Assembly: GCF_000499845.2 (NCBI RefSeq)
Contig: NC_023754.2
Coordinates: 12,936,037-13,000,036, forward strand
DNA length: 64,000 nt
Direction of reading: 5' to 3'
DNA from: Phaseolus vulgaris
Lineage: Eukaryota > Streptophyta > Magnoliopsida > Fabales > Fabaceae
Part shown: piece after piece, positions 46,614-58,800 of the stretch
Layout: every line of letters starts with the position of its first letter
Position numbering within the stretch: position 1 is the stretch's first letter
The notes under the pieces: model-generated
What the model saw: the letters and a program-made list of their open reading frames with translations, nothing else
The model's database searches: none
Told to the model about the DNA's origin: nothing
Translations under genes and position numbers: made by a program

Positions 46614-47859
46614 GGAAAAGAAACACTAAATAAGGCATTATCTTCTTCTTACTTCAATATTGCTTCTACCATCACCTTACTGCCCCAACTTGGAACGAGT
46701 GTTTATCATTACTTTATAGATCCTAAATAATTGCATTATCTGTTAGATGTGGGCTTCAAAGTCATGTGTGTTCTTTGCTATGAGGGCTTCAAAGATTGCA
46801 AGAACATATTGTAAGGAGAAATTAACTTTATCACTTCTCACTTTTACAATGAATCAATTATTAAATGCATTTAAAAATAAAGGCCTTAGTTTAAAATATT
46901 TCAAAGTTATGAGAATTAAATATTAACAATTATAACTAAAATTAAAATTGCACATAAAATATACGTACATCAAAAGCTAAAATAAAATAAGTCAGTTTTT
47001 TGAAATATGAGTTCGTAACAAAAAAAGCTAGAAATTATATAAACCATCTACCATCAATCATAATAAATATGCAAATACTATTGAAATACTTATTATCCAA
47101 TATTAGTTGTTGAAATATTTATTATCCAAGGTTATTTTGCTGAGTTTTTAAAATAAATTTTTGACAAAGGTTAAAAAAATCTTTGTTATTTTGCTGAGGT
47201 TTTAAAATAAACCTTTGAAATTTAATGAAAGTTAAAAAAACTTCATTATTTTGTTGAGATTTTAAAATAAACTTTAACGAAGGTTAAAAAACCTCTGATA
47301 TTTTGCTAATGTTTTAGAATAACCTTTGGAACTTAACGAAGGTTAAAAAAACTTTCGTTGATTAAATCAATTCCTAGAATTATATTAACCTCCGCTAAAT
47401 AACTTCCATTAAAACCATCTTTTCTTGTAGTGTGCTCAATGCTAGCAGCCACCTTGCTTCCTTCCTTTCACCCATTTCCCCCAACGAACCCTTCCAACTC
47501 TCACTTTTTGTACACAAGCCAAGGATAATTCTCGGGTTCCTAAAACATTATATTCCACCTTCTCTTTTTATCCTTACTTCTCCTTTCAACTATCTTCTGT
47601 TAACTTCTTCCACCTGCATTGTAACATCGAGTACCCTGCAGTAGCATCAGTTTAGGACAAAGTTTACATAATAACAAATACACTCCCACAGAATAACATT
47701 TAAGCTTTTAATTCCTAACAAAGAGATCCAATCAGAACCCAATCATAGAATTTAAAGGATACATAACCCAATCAGAATAAGTAAAATTAAAGTTTGATAT
47801 TTTCCACTTCACCCAAGATCATACTTGTAATTGGGCTAAACTTAAGATTTCGTCCAGTT

Positions 47860-48480
47860 CCACCCTTCTTCCTTTAAAAGTCACCCCATTTCTTTGATTT
47901 CAAATACTCCATACTACTGCTACCCACATACTTTTCCACACATGATTCCTATTTGCATCAAATTGTAACAAAGTAAATCGGATCAAGTGTTGTTTAAGAT
48001 CTTTGTGATTCACCATCTAAGCTCCCACCCACTTGGATACCTTCGACCAAACCACATATGCTATCTCACATTCCACAAAAAGATGTTGTATTGTTTCCTC
48101 TGTTCGATTGCATAATGGGCACAAAGATGTGAGACTAATTTTTAGAAGATTAATCCTTGTCGGAAATATTCCTTGAAGGATTCTCCAAGCAAGCGTTAAA
48201 GCACTAGGTATAGCTTTAATTTACCCAAAATTTCCATAGCTAGATCAACCATCGATGACATAGATAGGTGTATGACTTCATATGTTGATTTCATTAAGAA
48301 TACTTCTCCCTCTTCGGCTACCCATACTACCTTATCCTGAATTTCTTGGTTTGACATAACAACACAACTATAATAAAAGACTAGAATAAACTACTCTTTA
48401 CTGCTTTGTAGCTTCTAGTATTTGGTCCTTATAGAAATCGCGTATGCTTCCATCATTTTTGCAACTTTGCCTATACCGAT
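47860..48480 (-). pseudogene. LINE ORF2 C-terminal fragment (zf-RVT region)
   Basis: Minus-strand reading gives ILQGIFPTRINLLKISLTSL, then CPLCNRTEETIQHLFVECEI and AYVVWSKVSKWVGA (48130-48015), then MWVAVVWSI...NQRN (about 47930-47890). This is the zinc-ribbon-like zf-RVT block and the IWxxRN block typical of plant L1 ORF2. Interrupted by stops. Confidence 0.85.
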
Positions 48481-48615
48481 TGCATATAACTTGTAGCATA
48501 ACTCCTAGTTGCAACATAAAAAAAATATTATATTCTTACATGCCACTTCCAACAAAATTTATGCAAAATTGAACACAAATACATTTCCAACCCTAGCATG
48601 TGGATGTTTTTGCAT

Positions 48616-49240
48616 TTTTTTAGCAAAGAATAAATGAATTAAAAGGGATACTTCAGAGGTATTCCAGCCCTTATACAAGAACCTACAATCTAAGCATCTT
48701 GCTTACAGACCAGAGCAATTAAAATGTTGCCAACACCAAAAAAGAAACTACATTTTGAGGTCTATGCTTCCTACTACCAAACAGAACCTAAACCTGCAGA
48801 ATTTTGCAGTAAACATGAAAACACAAATAAGCATAGACTCAGCCGAAAACCTTGTATGAAGTATGAGGTGCAACATTGTTGCTAACAGTAGCTTACACTG
48901 TAGAGTAACGATTCTCATAAAATCCTCTCTGCCACAAACCATCAAAAAACACTCTGATACTACTGATGAAACACTAGCCAGCACTTAAGAAGCATTTGTG
49001 TTGCTCTAACTGCAGCTTACACGCCTATCTTCCTGCACTTTCCTTTCTCCATAATTTCCTCCATTCTTCCTCAAATAAGCCAACCTATGAATCCCAATGA
49101 TTTTTATCAACAACCAAAAGCAATAAGAATGAGATATTAGTTCTTCACACAAATTACAATTCTACATATTTGCAATTAGAATCCACTTTCTTTGCACTAT
49201 CAAACACTTCTTCTTTTGTCAAACACTTTCTTTGAATATA
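48616..49240 (-). mobile_element. 5'-truncated LINE 3' end with target duplication
   Basis: 625 bp. It begins with a short T run and 'agcaaagaataaatgaatta', then 'ccagcccttatacaagaacc', as in the other LINE 3' ends. tggatgtttttgcat (48601-48615) and tggatgcttttgcat (49241-49255) form a 15-bp target duplication with one mismatch. Confidence 0.82.
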
Positions 49241-49255
49241 TGGATGCTTTTGCAT

Positions 49256-50970
49256 AGTATTAACAATTTTCCAAACTAACGAGTGGGTTAATAATCCAAT
49301 AAGAAGAAGCAAAATTAAATTTTGATCGTTTCTATTTCATTCAAATCCATAATTTTTTATATAAAATTTTCATGTTCGACATCATTATACAACTTCGTCT
49401 AAATCCATGGAATTCTATGAAACATTTCCCCCACATCAATCTTTCCTTGCTTAAAGACAATTCCTTATAAATGCAATTATATCAAAATTTCATAAATCAA
49501 CAAATAACTAGTCAGAATAATATTAAACTTCCGTAAAAATAAAGTTAACGTTATACTTGAAAAAGAAAATATATTATATAAATAACTTAAATTTCAAAAT
49601 TTGCTGTTATTTTAAATAGGTGAAATTAGGCTCAAAGCATTGATATATTTGTTAACAGGTTTTTATTTCTAAACCTACAAATATAATGATCCAACTCATT
49701 TTTTTGATATTTTTTGTATTTATTTATATTTTTTAAAATATAAAAATTAACCTTTTTAATTGAATATATTCAATTTGACCCAAACTAACTCGTTACTTTT
49801 TATTAAATGGATTAGTTGTCTTTCCATAGAAAAACGAAAATCCAAACATACCATAATTTTTTTTATCAGTGTGTTTTGATTAGTTTGCATAACTTAATTA
49901 AATTCAACCCAATACATTCTTATTTGTACCGGCCGATAAAAAAAACTCTCATCTGTACCTCTCAAAGTAGTTAAAATAAAATGCCAAAATCTTTCACCAA
50001 TATATAACGAAAACGCGTATTGGAAAAATGTTGATAAAATTGAAATAGAAAAAAATAAAAAGCCAAATATAAACGTAAAGGAACAAAATAGAAAAAAAAA
50101 TTGTTACTACTACTAATAGTTATTAAATAAAAACTAACTTTAAAGACAAAAAGTAATTAATTATAATTAAATTATATATTATTTTATAAACTAAAAGTTA
50201 TTATATTTAAATATTTTTTATTATTAATAAAAAAATTATATACTGATTTTTAAATTAAAATCTATTTATCTATTAAAATTTTAGATATCAACTTTAAAAA
50301 CTATTTTAACTTCCAATTAAAGTTTATTTAATCAATTTTATCTTTTTCAATAGTGTGTAGGGGACAATTTTGTTCGCAATCACTTTTAAGAAAATCAAAT
50401 AAAATAAGAGAATTTTTCTATAAATTAAAATTAATTTACATACTCTAGTTTTAATCATTTTTATCTAAATTTTTATTTTTAACTTATTTATAAACTAATT
50501 TTTAATTTATAAGAAAACTCATTTTTTTCAATAGATGTTTTTTTTATAAATCTTGTCCAAACATACATTGCCAAATACTTTATATCTCTATACATCCAGA
50601 CTACGGAAGTGTTCTATATATTGCCCACACGTTGTTCTATATATTCCTATCTATTTACAACTAAACTAATATTCGACTAAATTCAGATAAATTTTTAAAT
50701 TATAAAAAATAAAATGTATTAACTTCTTATGCAAATAAAAAATACAGCTATTCAATTCTATTTTTCCCGAAACTATCCCATTTTAACTTATTTTTAAATG
50801 CTTATAAATTAAACTTTACAGAATTTAGTATGGTTTAAACTCGAGCCTCTCATTAATGCTGCTCAATCTAATATATGTTCTGATTTTTCATTTTGGTATA
50901 AGCATTTATAAAAATTTTGATATCAAACTTTATTCAAAAGGAAGTAACAATCTTTATTTCTTCCTAAATT
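49256..50970. other. AT-rich stretch, possible LINE remnant at its start
   Basis: 49290-49480 loosely repeats the order of 47770-47880 (caataag/caatcag, ttaaattttgat/ttaaagtttgat, cttcgtc), so it may be another minus LINE fragment. From 49480 on the DNA is very AT-rich. 50118-50240 resembles one arm of the foldback at 50971-51337. No gene. Confidence 0.4.
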
Positions 50971-51337
50971 ATTAAATAAAAATTAATTTTAAATAACAAA
51001 AATAATTAGTTACTTAAAAAATATTGATATTTAAAATAATTTTTATTATTAATAAAAATTTAGAGTTTTCTATATTGGTATGGAAGATTATCTATCAAAA
51101 TTTTAGCTATTAACTATTTTAATGACTAATTTAGAATTTAAAGTAGTTAGTAGTTAAAATTTTAAAAATTAATGCCAAATACCAATTTATAAATTAATTT
51201 ATAATATTTTATTAATAATAAAAAGTATTTTAAATATAAGTAGTTTTTTAATTTATAAAATGATAATTAACTTAATCAATAAATATAGTAATTTTTTATT
51301 TTTTATTTTTAAAATTATTTTTTATTTAATATAAATA
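50971..51337. repeat. Imperfect foldback repeat, AT-rich
   Basis: 'attaaataaaaattaatttta' near 50972 pairs with the complement near 51320, and 'tttttattattaataaaaat' near 51040 pairs with 'attttattaataataaaaag' near 51208. The low complexity weakens the case. Confidence 0.4.
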
Positions 51338-52170
51338 TATTTGATCGAGAAGTAAACGTACAGTTACAATTTTTAACCAAACTGTATATCATGTTTTTTT
51401 ACCCTATAAACTTATGATTTGACCTTTGAAAAAAAAAAGATCGAAGTGGAATGACTCTTATTCCCTCTTATTTTTGGGAAATAAAATACTTTATTGGATG
51501 CGAAATTCCCACCAAGTAAAGAGATTCATTCATGAAAAAGCTTATTCCTTTTGTGGTTTCACATAAACCGACGATTAAGAATCTTCTATTCTCATTATTA
51601 CTTTAAACCCAAAAAAAAATATTCCATTTTCACAATATTCTACTCTAATAATCTTAATTTTAATTAAATCATTAATTAGTCTAATAATACACTTAGAAGT
51701 TTTACATCGTTTAAAAATAGTTTATGAATACTAGCAGAGAAATTGAAAATAGTGCATCCGCTTTTTCTTTATCTGTTAAATCATCATAAAAATTTAACAT
51801 ACATACATAATTTTATGAGTCGAAATTAAAAAAAAAAATATGTAAAAGAAAGATGAATTAATTAATCAACTTTTCTTTTCTCTAGTTTTAGTTTTTCTTA
51901 TTCTTTAAGATTTTTTTTTTCTTTCATTCGTAGTTTTGGGATCGGACTTGATCGTAGATACAAAAAGAATGATGATTTTACCAAATAATAGAGTTGTTTG
52001 AAATGGAGTGAAGAGAATGATTGGAAATGAGGATTATTTTATTTGATATGTGAATGGGATGAATGTGAGAGTATTATCTTTCTTTTTTTCTTTTTTTCTG
52101 TATATTCAAAAACTGTTATAAAGAGAAATCCTCTTTATATATAGGTATAGATAATACATTAACCAACCAA
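51338..52170. other. AT-rich stretch without recognised gene
   Basis: No ORF with motifs and no structured repeat seen. Confidence 0.55.
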
Positions 52171-52191
52171 AACATGTGTGCATATCTCTGT

Positions 52192-52806
52192 TTTAATAAA
52201 TAAATAGAACCACTTCAGAGGTGGTTCAACCCTTATACATATCAAGACACTGTAGCACACCTCTCCAAAATACTCTCTCCCAAACGAGGAAAAAAGTCAC
52301 TACCTAACAGAAAACAACCATAGCCACTAAAAGGTATAACAAGGTAACCCAACAAACAAACAAACTAAAAGTCTCCTAAAGAACATTCAACCCAAACTCA
52401 CAAACATCCATCACTCAACCCACACAAGAAAACCAACCAAAGAAAACAATAATCGAACAACTTATAACAAATTGAGACAATACATAGGGGTCAAACACCA
52501 ATCAGAAAAGGAAAAATGAGCAGCGGAAACTTTAGAGATAACCCAAAACCAAACATTCAGTGGGGCCAAAGAAAAGATTTCAAGGTGATCCACCACTCCA
52601 CCGTTGAAAATAATCTTATTCCTATGATTCCATATCTCCCTTATCACAGCAATCCACACGCTTCCCAAAATTGAATTGACAGATACAAATACCTTACATA
52701 AAGAGAACTGAATAAAATTTGAGAAGGGATCAATTGGAGCAGCCGACACCAAACCTAACCACGAGAGACATGGTTTCAAACTAATAAGACAGTTTTACAA
52801 TCAAAG
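52192..52806 (-). mobile_element. 5'-truncated LINE with 21-bp target duplication
   Basis: 615 bp. The 3' end at left has 'ttttaataaataaatagaac' and 'ggttcaacccttatacat'. The minus strand encodes the ORF2 C-terminal block VWIAVIREIWNHRNKIIFNG (about 52660-52600). Flanks aacatgtgtgcatatctctgt (52171-52191) and aacatgtgtgcgtttctctgt (52807-52827) are a duplication with two mismatches. This is a textbook target-primed, 5'-truncated insertion. Confidence 0.93.
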
Positions 52807-53328
52807 AACATGTGTGCGTTTCTCTGTAACACGTGTGTTTCCTCTGCTATAGGTATATTTATGGTTTTTTTACTATTAATGAATGTGATCCTTTTTTAAT
52901 AAAGATTCAATCTATTTATTATGTGGGAATAATATTAACTTATACTGTCATAATACTTTTCGTTAAATTTTCCTACATTTGTAACTCCATGATTGATTGA
53001 ATTTCTATAAATTGGATGCATGCTCATGTTTCCAGTTAGTGAGTCTACTCTTATCTTCATCGTGTGTATAAAAAAGAAAAGGTTCAAGAAAATAGAAGTG
53101 AGCAACGAGAGCAGCAATGATGGAAGATTATTCCCTCTAAGTTTTCGCATTTTTTATCTTAATGTGTTTTTCTATAATCTTTCATCATATTTAGACCATT
53201 AAAAATGTTTTTCTATCACTAATTTCTTAACCTCAACTAACAACTTGTTTTACTATACCAAAAAACATCTAAATTTTTTGCATATACACAGATATTACTG
53301 CTAACTTAGAAGCATTTTCTTCTCTTAA

Positions 53329-53722
53329 TGATGGAAATCTCACATTGACTAGAAATTATGACATTTCATAATATATATAAGTGAGTGCAAATCTCATCTT
53401 ATAAGTTGGTTTTATGAGGTTGAGTTGGGTTTAAAGTTCACTTCTTAACATGTTATCAAAGTCATTTAAAGTTTATCCTAACGAGAGTTTGTTGCAACTA
53501 TCGGGTCACCCGCTATCGAACCACCCGCTATCGGACCGTTATCGGACCACCCACAACATATATTTCCACGCACGAGTTGGTAGTGTCGGCGTGAGGGGTG
53601 TGTGTTGGAGATTCTACATCGACTAGAGATTAAAATATTTCATTCTTTATAAATAGGTGCAAACCTTACTTTATAAGTCGGTTTTATGAGGTTGAGTTAT
53701 ACTTAAAGTTCATTTCTTAACA
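53329..53722 (+). mobile_element. Complete TRIM retrotransposon
   Basis: 394 bp: LTR 53329-53450, primer-binding site tgttatcaaagtcatt, internal 53451-53602 ending in the purine-rich gtgaggggtgtg, and LTR 53603-53722 ending TTAACA. The duplication cttaa flanks it (53324-53328 and 53723-53727). Same family as 4337-5565. No ORF. Confidence 0.93.
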
Positions 53723-53989
53723 CTTAACTTATTAATATGCCTTTTCAAGACAAAACAATGGTGCGGACCGGAAGGAGGCTAGGAAAGTTGGTGTTTGTAC
53801 CATTTCTGGAAAAGGGATTAATGAATGCGTTTTTTGACAAATTCTAATTTTTTTTCTATTGGTATTGTAAACATCTTCAATCATTTTGAAAAACAATTCT
53901 AAATTAGTATAAGATATAGTTTTTTTATACAAGTTGCGAGAATGTTCATGATGTTATATATGGATTCTGTTTTGGAGAACCCTAATGTA

Positions 53990-54145
53990 CTATTATCTTT
54001 GAAGACTATGTGAGAGAGTAGTAGATTTTTGGTAGGTTGTAAGGGGTTTGGTGAGTTTTGTTGTATCATGTTATGTATAAGGGTTGGATCATCCTTAAAG
54101 TGATTATATTTATTCATTCTTTTCTTACAGATAAAAAAAATGAGA
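53990..54145 (+). mobile_element. LINE 3' end fragment, plus strand
   Basis: 'tatgtataagggttggatca' then 'ttatatttattcattctttt' and 'cagataaaaaaaat', the forward version of the LINE 3' end with a short A tail. The 5' limit is uncertain. Confidence 0.55.
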
Positions 54146-54989
54146 AAAGTTTTTTTAAAGAATTAAAATATCTCTTAAATACTCTTATTTATTCAGTTTA
54201 TTATTTATTGATAAAAAGACAAAATAATGGATAAAAAGAAAAAGTAGTGATAAAATCAATAAACTTAAAAGATAGTCAATAACCCTAACTAAATTGTACA
54301 AATTTGGTGTCAAACATTAACTAATTGTCTTTTCTTTCCGTGTGTGGTACTAACACACGCAAGCATGCATGAAAAGTAATGAGATAGAAAAAAACATGTG
54401 AAAACTCCACCATAATCATCCATTAGTTTCAAAATGCATATAGTAAGTAACCCAACCCAATGATCTACACACTTTCCAACGTAGAAAAGCTTGCTAGCGT
54501 AGCTAAAGTTTAATTTGTTTGGAAATTTACTAAGCATGGCAAGATAAGAATCAAAACATGGTCCATCCACTTCAATTTTTGAGTTATTCCTCTTCAACCA
54601 CTGGTTAGAGAACACGTACCAAAAATTATAGCTAAAAACATATAATACCGTGTAAGGAAGAAGAAAAAAAAGAAAGAAAATGAAGAACACTACAAAAGGT
54701 CTATGATGTTGCCAAACAACAACTCAATACAGTTTAGCTTTTTCTGGATATGATTACAATTATAGTTTACTTCTATCTAGATATGACTTCAGAAACCTTA
54801 GATACTTTTAACTAGTTTTTGTTTCACTTTCAGTGTTGTGTATGTTTCTATTTTTTCTTCTAATAGGGATATGCTGTATTTATAGCTTTGTTACCATTAT
54901 GTTCTTGAAAAATTATTTGTTATATTAAGAAATTCATGTGGTTTAGACCCTTTCGTAACATTATCTTTGTATAAGTCTATAAATATTTC

Positions 54990-55251
54990 TAGGTCACTAA
55001 ATTAGAGACAATTTTAGAAACTAAAAAAAAATAGTTTTTAAATTAGTTTCTATTATTGTTAAATAATTTATTAATTGGTATCTAATTAGCAATCAAGGTT
55101 TTAACTACCAATTATTTAGATTCTAAATTTGGTAGCAAAAACCTTGGTTGTTAATTAGATATCAATTTAGAAATTATTTAACAATAATATAAACTAATTT
55201 AGAAATCAAAAATTTATTTAGTCCCTAAAATGGATTCTAATTTAGTCACTA
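54990..55251. repeat. Long foldback, about 120-bp arms
   Basis: The left arm (taggtcactaaattagag ... aaggttttaactacc) pairs with the right arm (ggtagcaaaaaccttgg ... ctaatttagtcacta) around a short loop. Arms look about 85% matched. The sequence to the right ends in 'ttttcttgtattgagtg' (to 55314), similar to a CACTA end, so this may be the core of a decayed non-autonomous CACTA element. Confidence 0.75.
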
Positions 55252-55314
55252 TAGCAACTAATTACTTTTTGTCTTTAAAATTAGTTTCTATGTCATGATT
55301 TTCTTGTATTGAGT

Positions 55315-57928
55315 GATCACTTTGGTTGGTGTTTAGTTGCTCACTTATAATTTTTTTTATCAATAATAAATAAAAATATTAGGACATTTTAAAGATCTCT
55401 AAATCCATATATAAAAAGAATTAGTTATTAATTGAAACATCTGAAATAACATAATATAGTACATTAACTAAAAAATAAATAAACAATGTAATCTCATAGA
55501 ACTTGTTACTCATAATATAAACAAGTTGTTTTTAAGAGAGAGCATTGCTGTGTAGATTTGCAAAAACACTATACCCATCTCACTTACAATGACTCTGAAA
55601 ACATATTTTGGTTGATTAAAAAAGAAATTCTATAAATTATTTTTTATCATATATGTAAAAACAATTAATGTGCTATAATAAGCATTTTGTGGCAATTAAT
55701 ATGCTATAATAAAATATATAACACATATATATATAACCATTTTGTGGCAATTAATATGAGATATCATAAAGAATTTAAAAATGATAAGAGTCTCTATCAT
55801 AGTTTATTTAAAAAGTTATAAAATTTATAAACAAAGAACTATCTTTGGAATCAAATTAGAGTTCTGAGAGTTAAGTATATACTAAAAATGTATTATTATT
55901 TTTATTTAAAAATGTAAAAGACAATATATTTTGATATTGAAAGCTAAAATTATATGGATATGAATCAGAACGCAGCCCATCTGAAAGATGTGAAATTTTC
56001 ATGTAAAGGAAACTTTTCATTTGTATTTCTAAAGTGAATATGATATAAGATTGAAAACTAACAATATATATATATATATATATATTATTTTTATTTTAAT
56101 TATCATATAAGAATGAGATTCATAATTATAATTTTATTATATTATTACATTATATATTTAAAATTATTATTATGAAAAATATTTTATATGATATTAAACC
56201 ATGATAGACAATGTACGTACTAAATATTTAATATGTATAGAAATAAGCAAAAAATAAATTTTAATTGTCAAATAAGTCTTTACTTGTTATAATAATATTT
56301 AAGAAAGCTATATTTTAATTATATATCAAAAAATAATATTTTTTAATAAAAGAAACTTAAAAGACAAATGGTATAAATAGTTTTAAAAATATGCTACTAT
56401 AGAACCAAATTAACAAAATGATATATATATATATATATCATAAAAAAAAACAAAGAATAAATACCTGAGAAGTATGGGAAGAAACATTTTCAAACTATCA
56501 GTTACACAATTCGTTAAAAGAAAGGGAAATGATGCTTATCTATAACACAAGATTAAGCAAAAATCAAAGAGAAAAATTTTAATTGGAGAAGAAACTCAAA
56601 ATAAGAGTTTATATAGAACTGGTTTCTAACTCTGAAGAGACTCTCAAATATATGGGGACATTAATTTTAATTCCTCCTTCAAATTGTAGAAAGAATGTTT
56701 ATTATATAGCCTAACTATGTGAAGGAACATGTTGTCCAAAAGAAAGAAAAAAAGTTGAATTGTGTTTCTTTTAAATCTTATTTATTTAAAAGATATTTTA
56801 AACGATAAAGATATTTTTTAAGAAAAGAATAAAAAAGTGGGAAGAAAGAGATTATTTTTATATTAATTTATTTCAGCAAATTCTCCCTCCACGTCCATAC
56901 TTTCTTCTTGCACTTCCATATTAATTATGAAAGATCGTTTTTAACCTTTTTAAAAGTTTTAAATAACCCTAAATGAATACAACCTAACACTTTTAAATAA
57001 TCCCATTTACACCTTGCACTCTCATACCTCCTTTCAGTGAATATAATTTTTTGTTTGAGTTTTGTACTCCATTTTGCACCTCACTGCTTTAATTTTTTGG
57101 GTATTTTGGTATCTAGAATGACTAAAAAATTTAGAAAAATAAAATCTTGATTTCACTCAAACTATAATAATAAAAGTAAACATAATTTTTAAATATCTTT
57201 CTATTTTGTTTAATACAGATTCTTCATTATTTGAAGAAAAATAATTTAATCGTGGCTTATATTTTTATTACACAAATTAATTCAAATAATTTAACTCTTA
57301 TTCAACTTTTTTTTAGTATTTAAAAATAAGCAACATCAAACAGATCTTTTAAAATAAAAAGTAATTAATTTAAACGTGACATTTTACTGAGTTATTTTTT
57401 ATAGGAAAAATTATTTGAGACATCTTGATTTTTGTCTCTTTTTATTTATACATATTCTCATTAAAATGAAGTAATGTAGATTAGATGTTTTGTTAATTTT
57501 AGTTTGTGATAGAATTGAAGGGTTTAGTTGAAATTAAAAAAAAATATATATAGAGGTGTAAGAGAAGGTACGAAGGTGATGAGAAAATTTGCCTTTATTT
57601 CAACTTCCAACTACATTCAACTCAATTCTTTATTTTGTGCAGTTAGTATGAAAACGAGGCCAAAGAAGAAAAAGAGAAATAGTAAAATAGTTATTGTGAA
57701 TCAAAGCAACTGAAAACGCAAAACAGAATAAAGATAATTACAAGTATAGGTTGTCTTATAAAGGGCTACAAAACAATTACATGTTAGTTATAACTACACA
57801 ACAATAATTATAATTAACATAAAAAAAAATGGTACAATAGACTATTGATTCATCAAATGACATAAAACTAAGTCATTAAACGATCATAAATATACCAAGA
57901 TCTACAGACTCCATACAACCTTTTTCAC
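55315..57928. other. AT-rich stretch with two AT microsatellites; no gene
   Basis: Contains (AT)n at 56062-56086 and a shorter one at 56421-56439. No ORF with recognisable motifs. Confidence 0.55.
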
Positions 57929-58792
57929 TATAAATGGCAAAACAAGTCAGTCGTTGAAAATTTTGGACTGACGAACTAGTGGGCTGGTTTGCTATAACTT
58001 TTTCATATTACATAAAAAGTTATATACTATTACATATTTACATTCTTCAAATAATATAATATTAGGAGGGACCATACAATATAATATTAGGAGGGACCAT
58101 ACAAGTTGATTTATTGGTCTCTCTCACTTAAGTAATCTGAGCTCAATCTATTGATTTGTTTCGTATATGAGATTGCACACGAGTCAACCCACATAAAAAA
58201 TTAAAATTTTATTAAAAATAAAAAAATATTAATTCACTTGTAATATATATAAAAAAATAAAAGTTAAAGAGTTAATTTTTAATTTTTTATTAAGGTGTTT
58301 CTTCCTGCAATCCACCAAATTTCTTCTGCACCTTGTCGATTTCAAAATTTAATTTCCATAATATAAAAGTCAATTCCAAAAAAAAAATTAGAAGAGAAAA
58401 AAAAATTTGAAATAACCTTTCTAGAACAACTATTTTAGCTTCCGGAATCTAGAACAACTATTAGAAAAAAACACCTTTTTTAATGTTTTGCGGGTTGGGT
58501 CGCTCTGTCTTGTTCTTGGTCCATGCGGGTTGCAGGTTATGTTGGACAGACCTAAACTGATCAAAACTTGCTAAAATAGTGAGTCTGCCTCACATTTTTC
58601 GTTGCGGTCTATGGATCGGCCTGCACGAACCACTCCACATTTGCCACCCATATATAATACCAAAAAAAAAATCTTTTAAAATATAAGTTGGCAGGTCAAA
58701 GCGAGCTAGTAGGTTGAAAACACCAACCTAGTCGTTAAAATTTGTTGGCTAGCGGGCTGACCTACAGGTCAAGACCTACTTTGGCACCCTTA
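57929..58792. mobile_element. Non-autonomous hAT-type element
   Basis: 864 bp flanked by a perfect 8-bp duplication tttttcac (57921-57928 and 58793-58800), the size made by hAT transposases. Ends: tataaatggcaaaacaagtc on the left and gacctactttggcaccctta on the right, inverted repeats with mismatches. They resemble the TAGGGGTGGCAAA-type hAT end. The inner region repeats 'gggttgggtcg', 'gcgggttgcaggt' and 'gcgggctgacctac'. No transposase. A fragment of a related end is at about 59207-59310. Confidence 0.85.
58053..58102. repeat. 25-bp tandem duplication
   Basis: aatataatattaggagggac + catac, two identical copies. Confidence 0.97.
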
Positions 58793-58800
58793 TTTTTCAC

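Larger units (their letters stand above)
46072..47432 (+). mobile_element. Complete non-autonomous CACTA (En/Spm-like) element
   Basis: 1361 bp with ends CACTACAAGAAAA and TTTTCTTGTAGTG. The terminal inverted repeats match over about 28 bp with three mismatches. The 3-bp duplication tgc flanks it (46069-46071 and 47433-47435). It has subterminal repeats on both sides and no transposase, so it would be mobilised in trans. A partial second copy is at 36322-36710. Confidence 0.95.

Noticed and set aside
54310..54690. 126-aa minus ORF with a hydrophobic N-terminus resembling a signal peptide
   Set aside because: No recognisable family, the hydrophobic run comes from A/T-rich DNA, and it ends near a CACTACAAAAGG sequence. 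Not enough to call a gene without transcripts.
54689..55314. CACTACAAAAGG ... CTTGTATTGAGTG as ends of one CACTA element
   Set aside because: The two ends do not match well as inverted repeats and no 3-bp duplication is present. Only the inner hairpin is reported.
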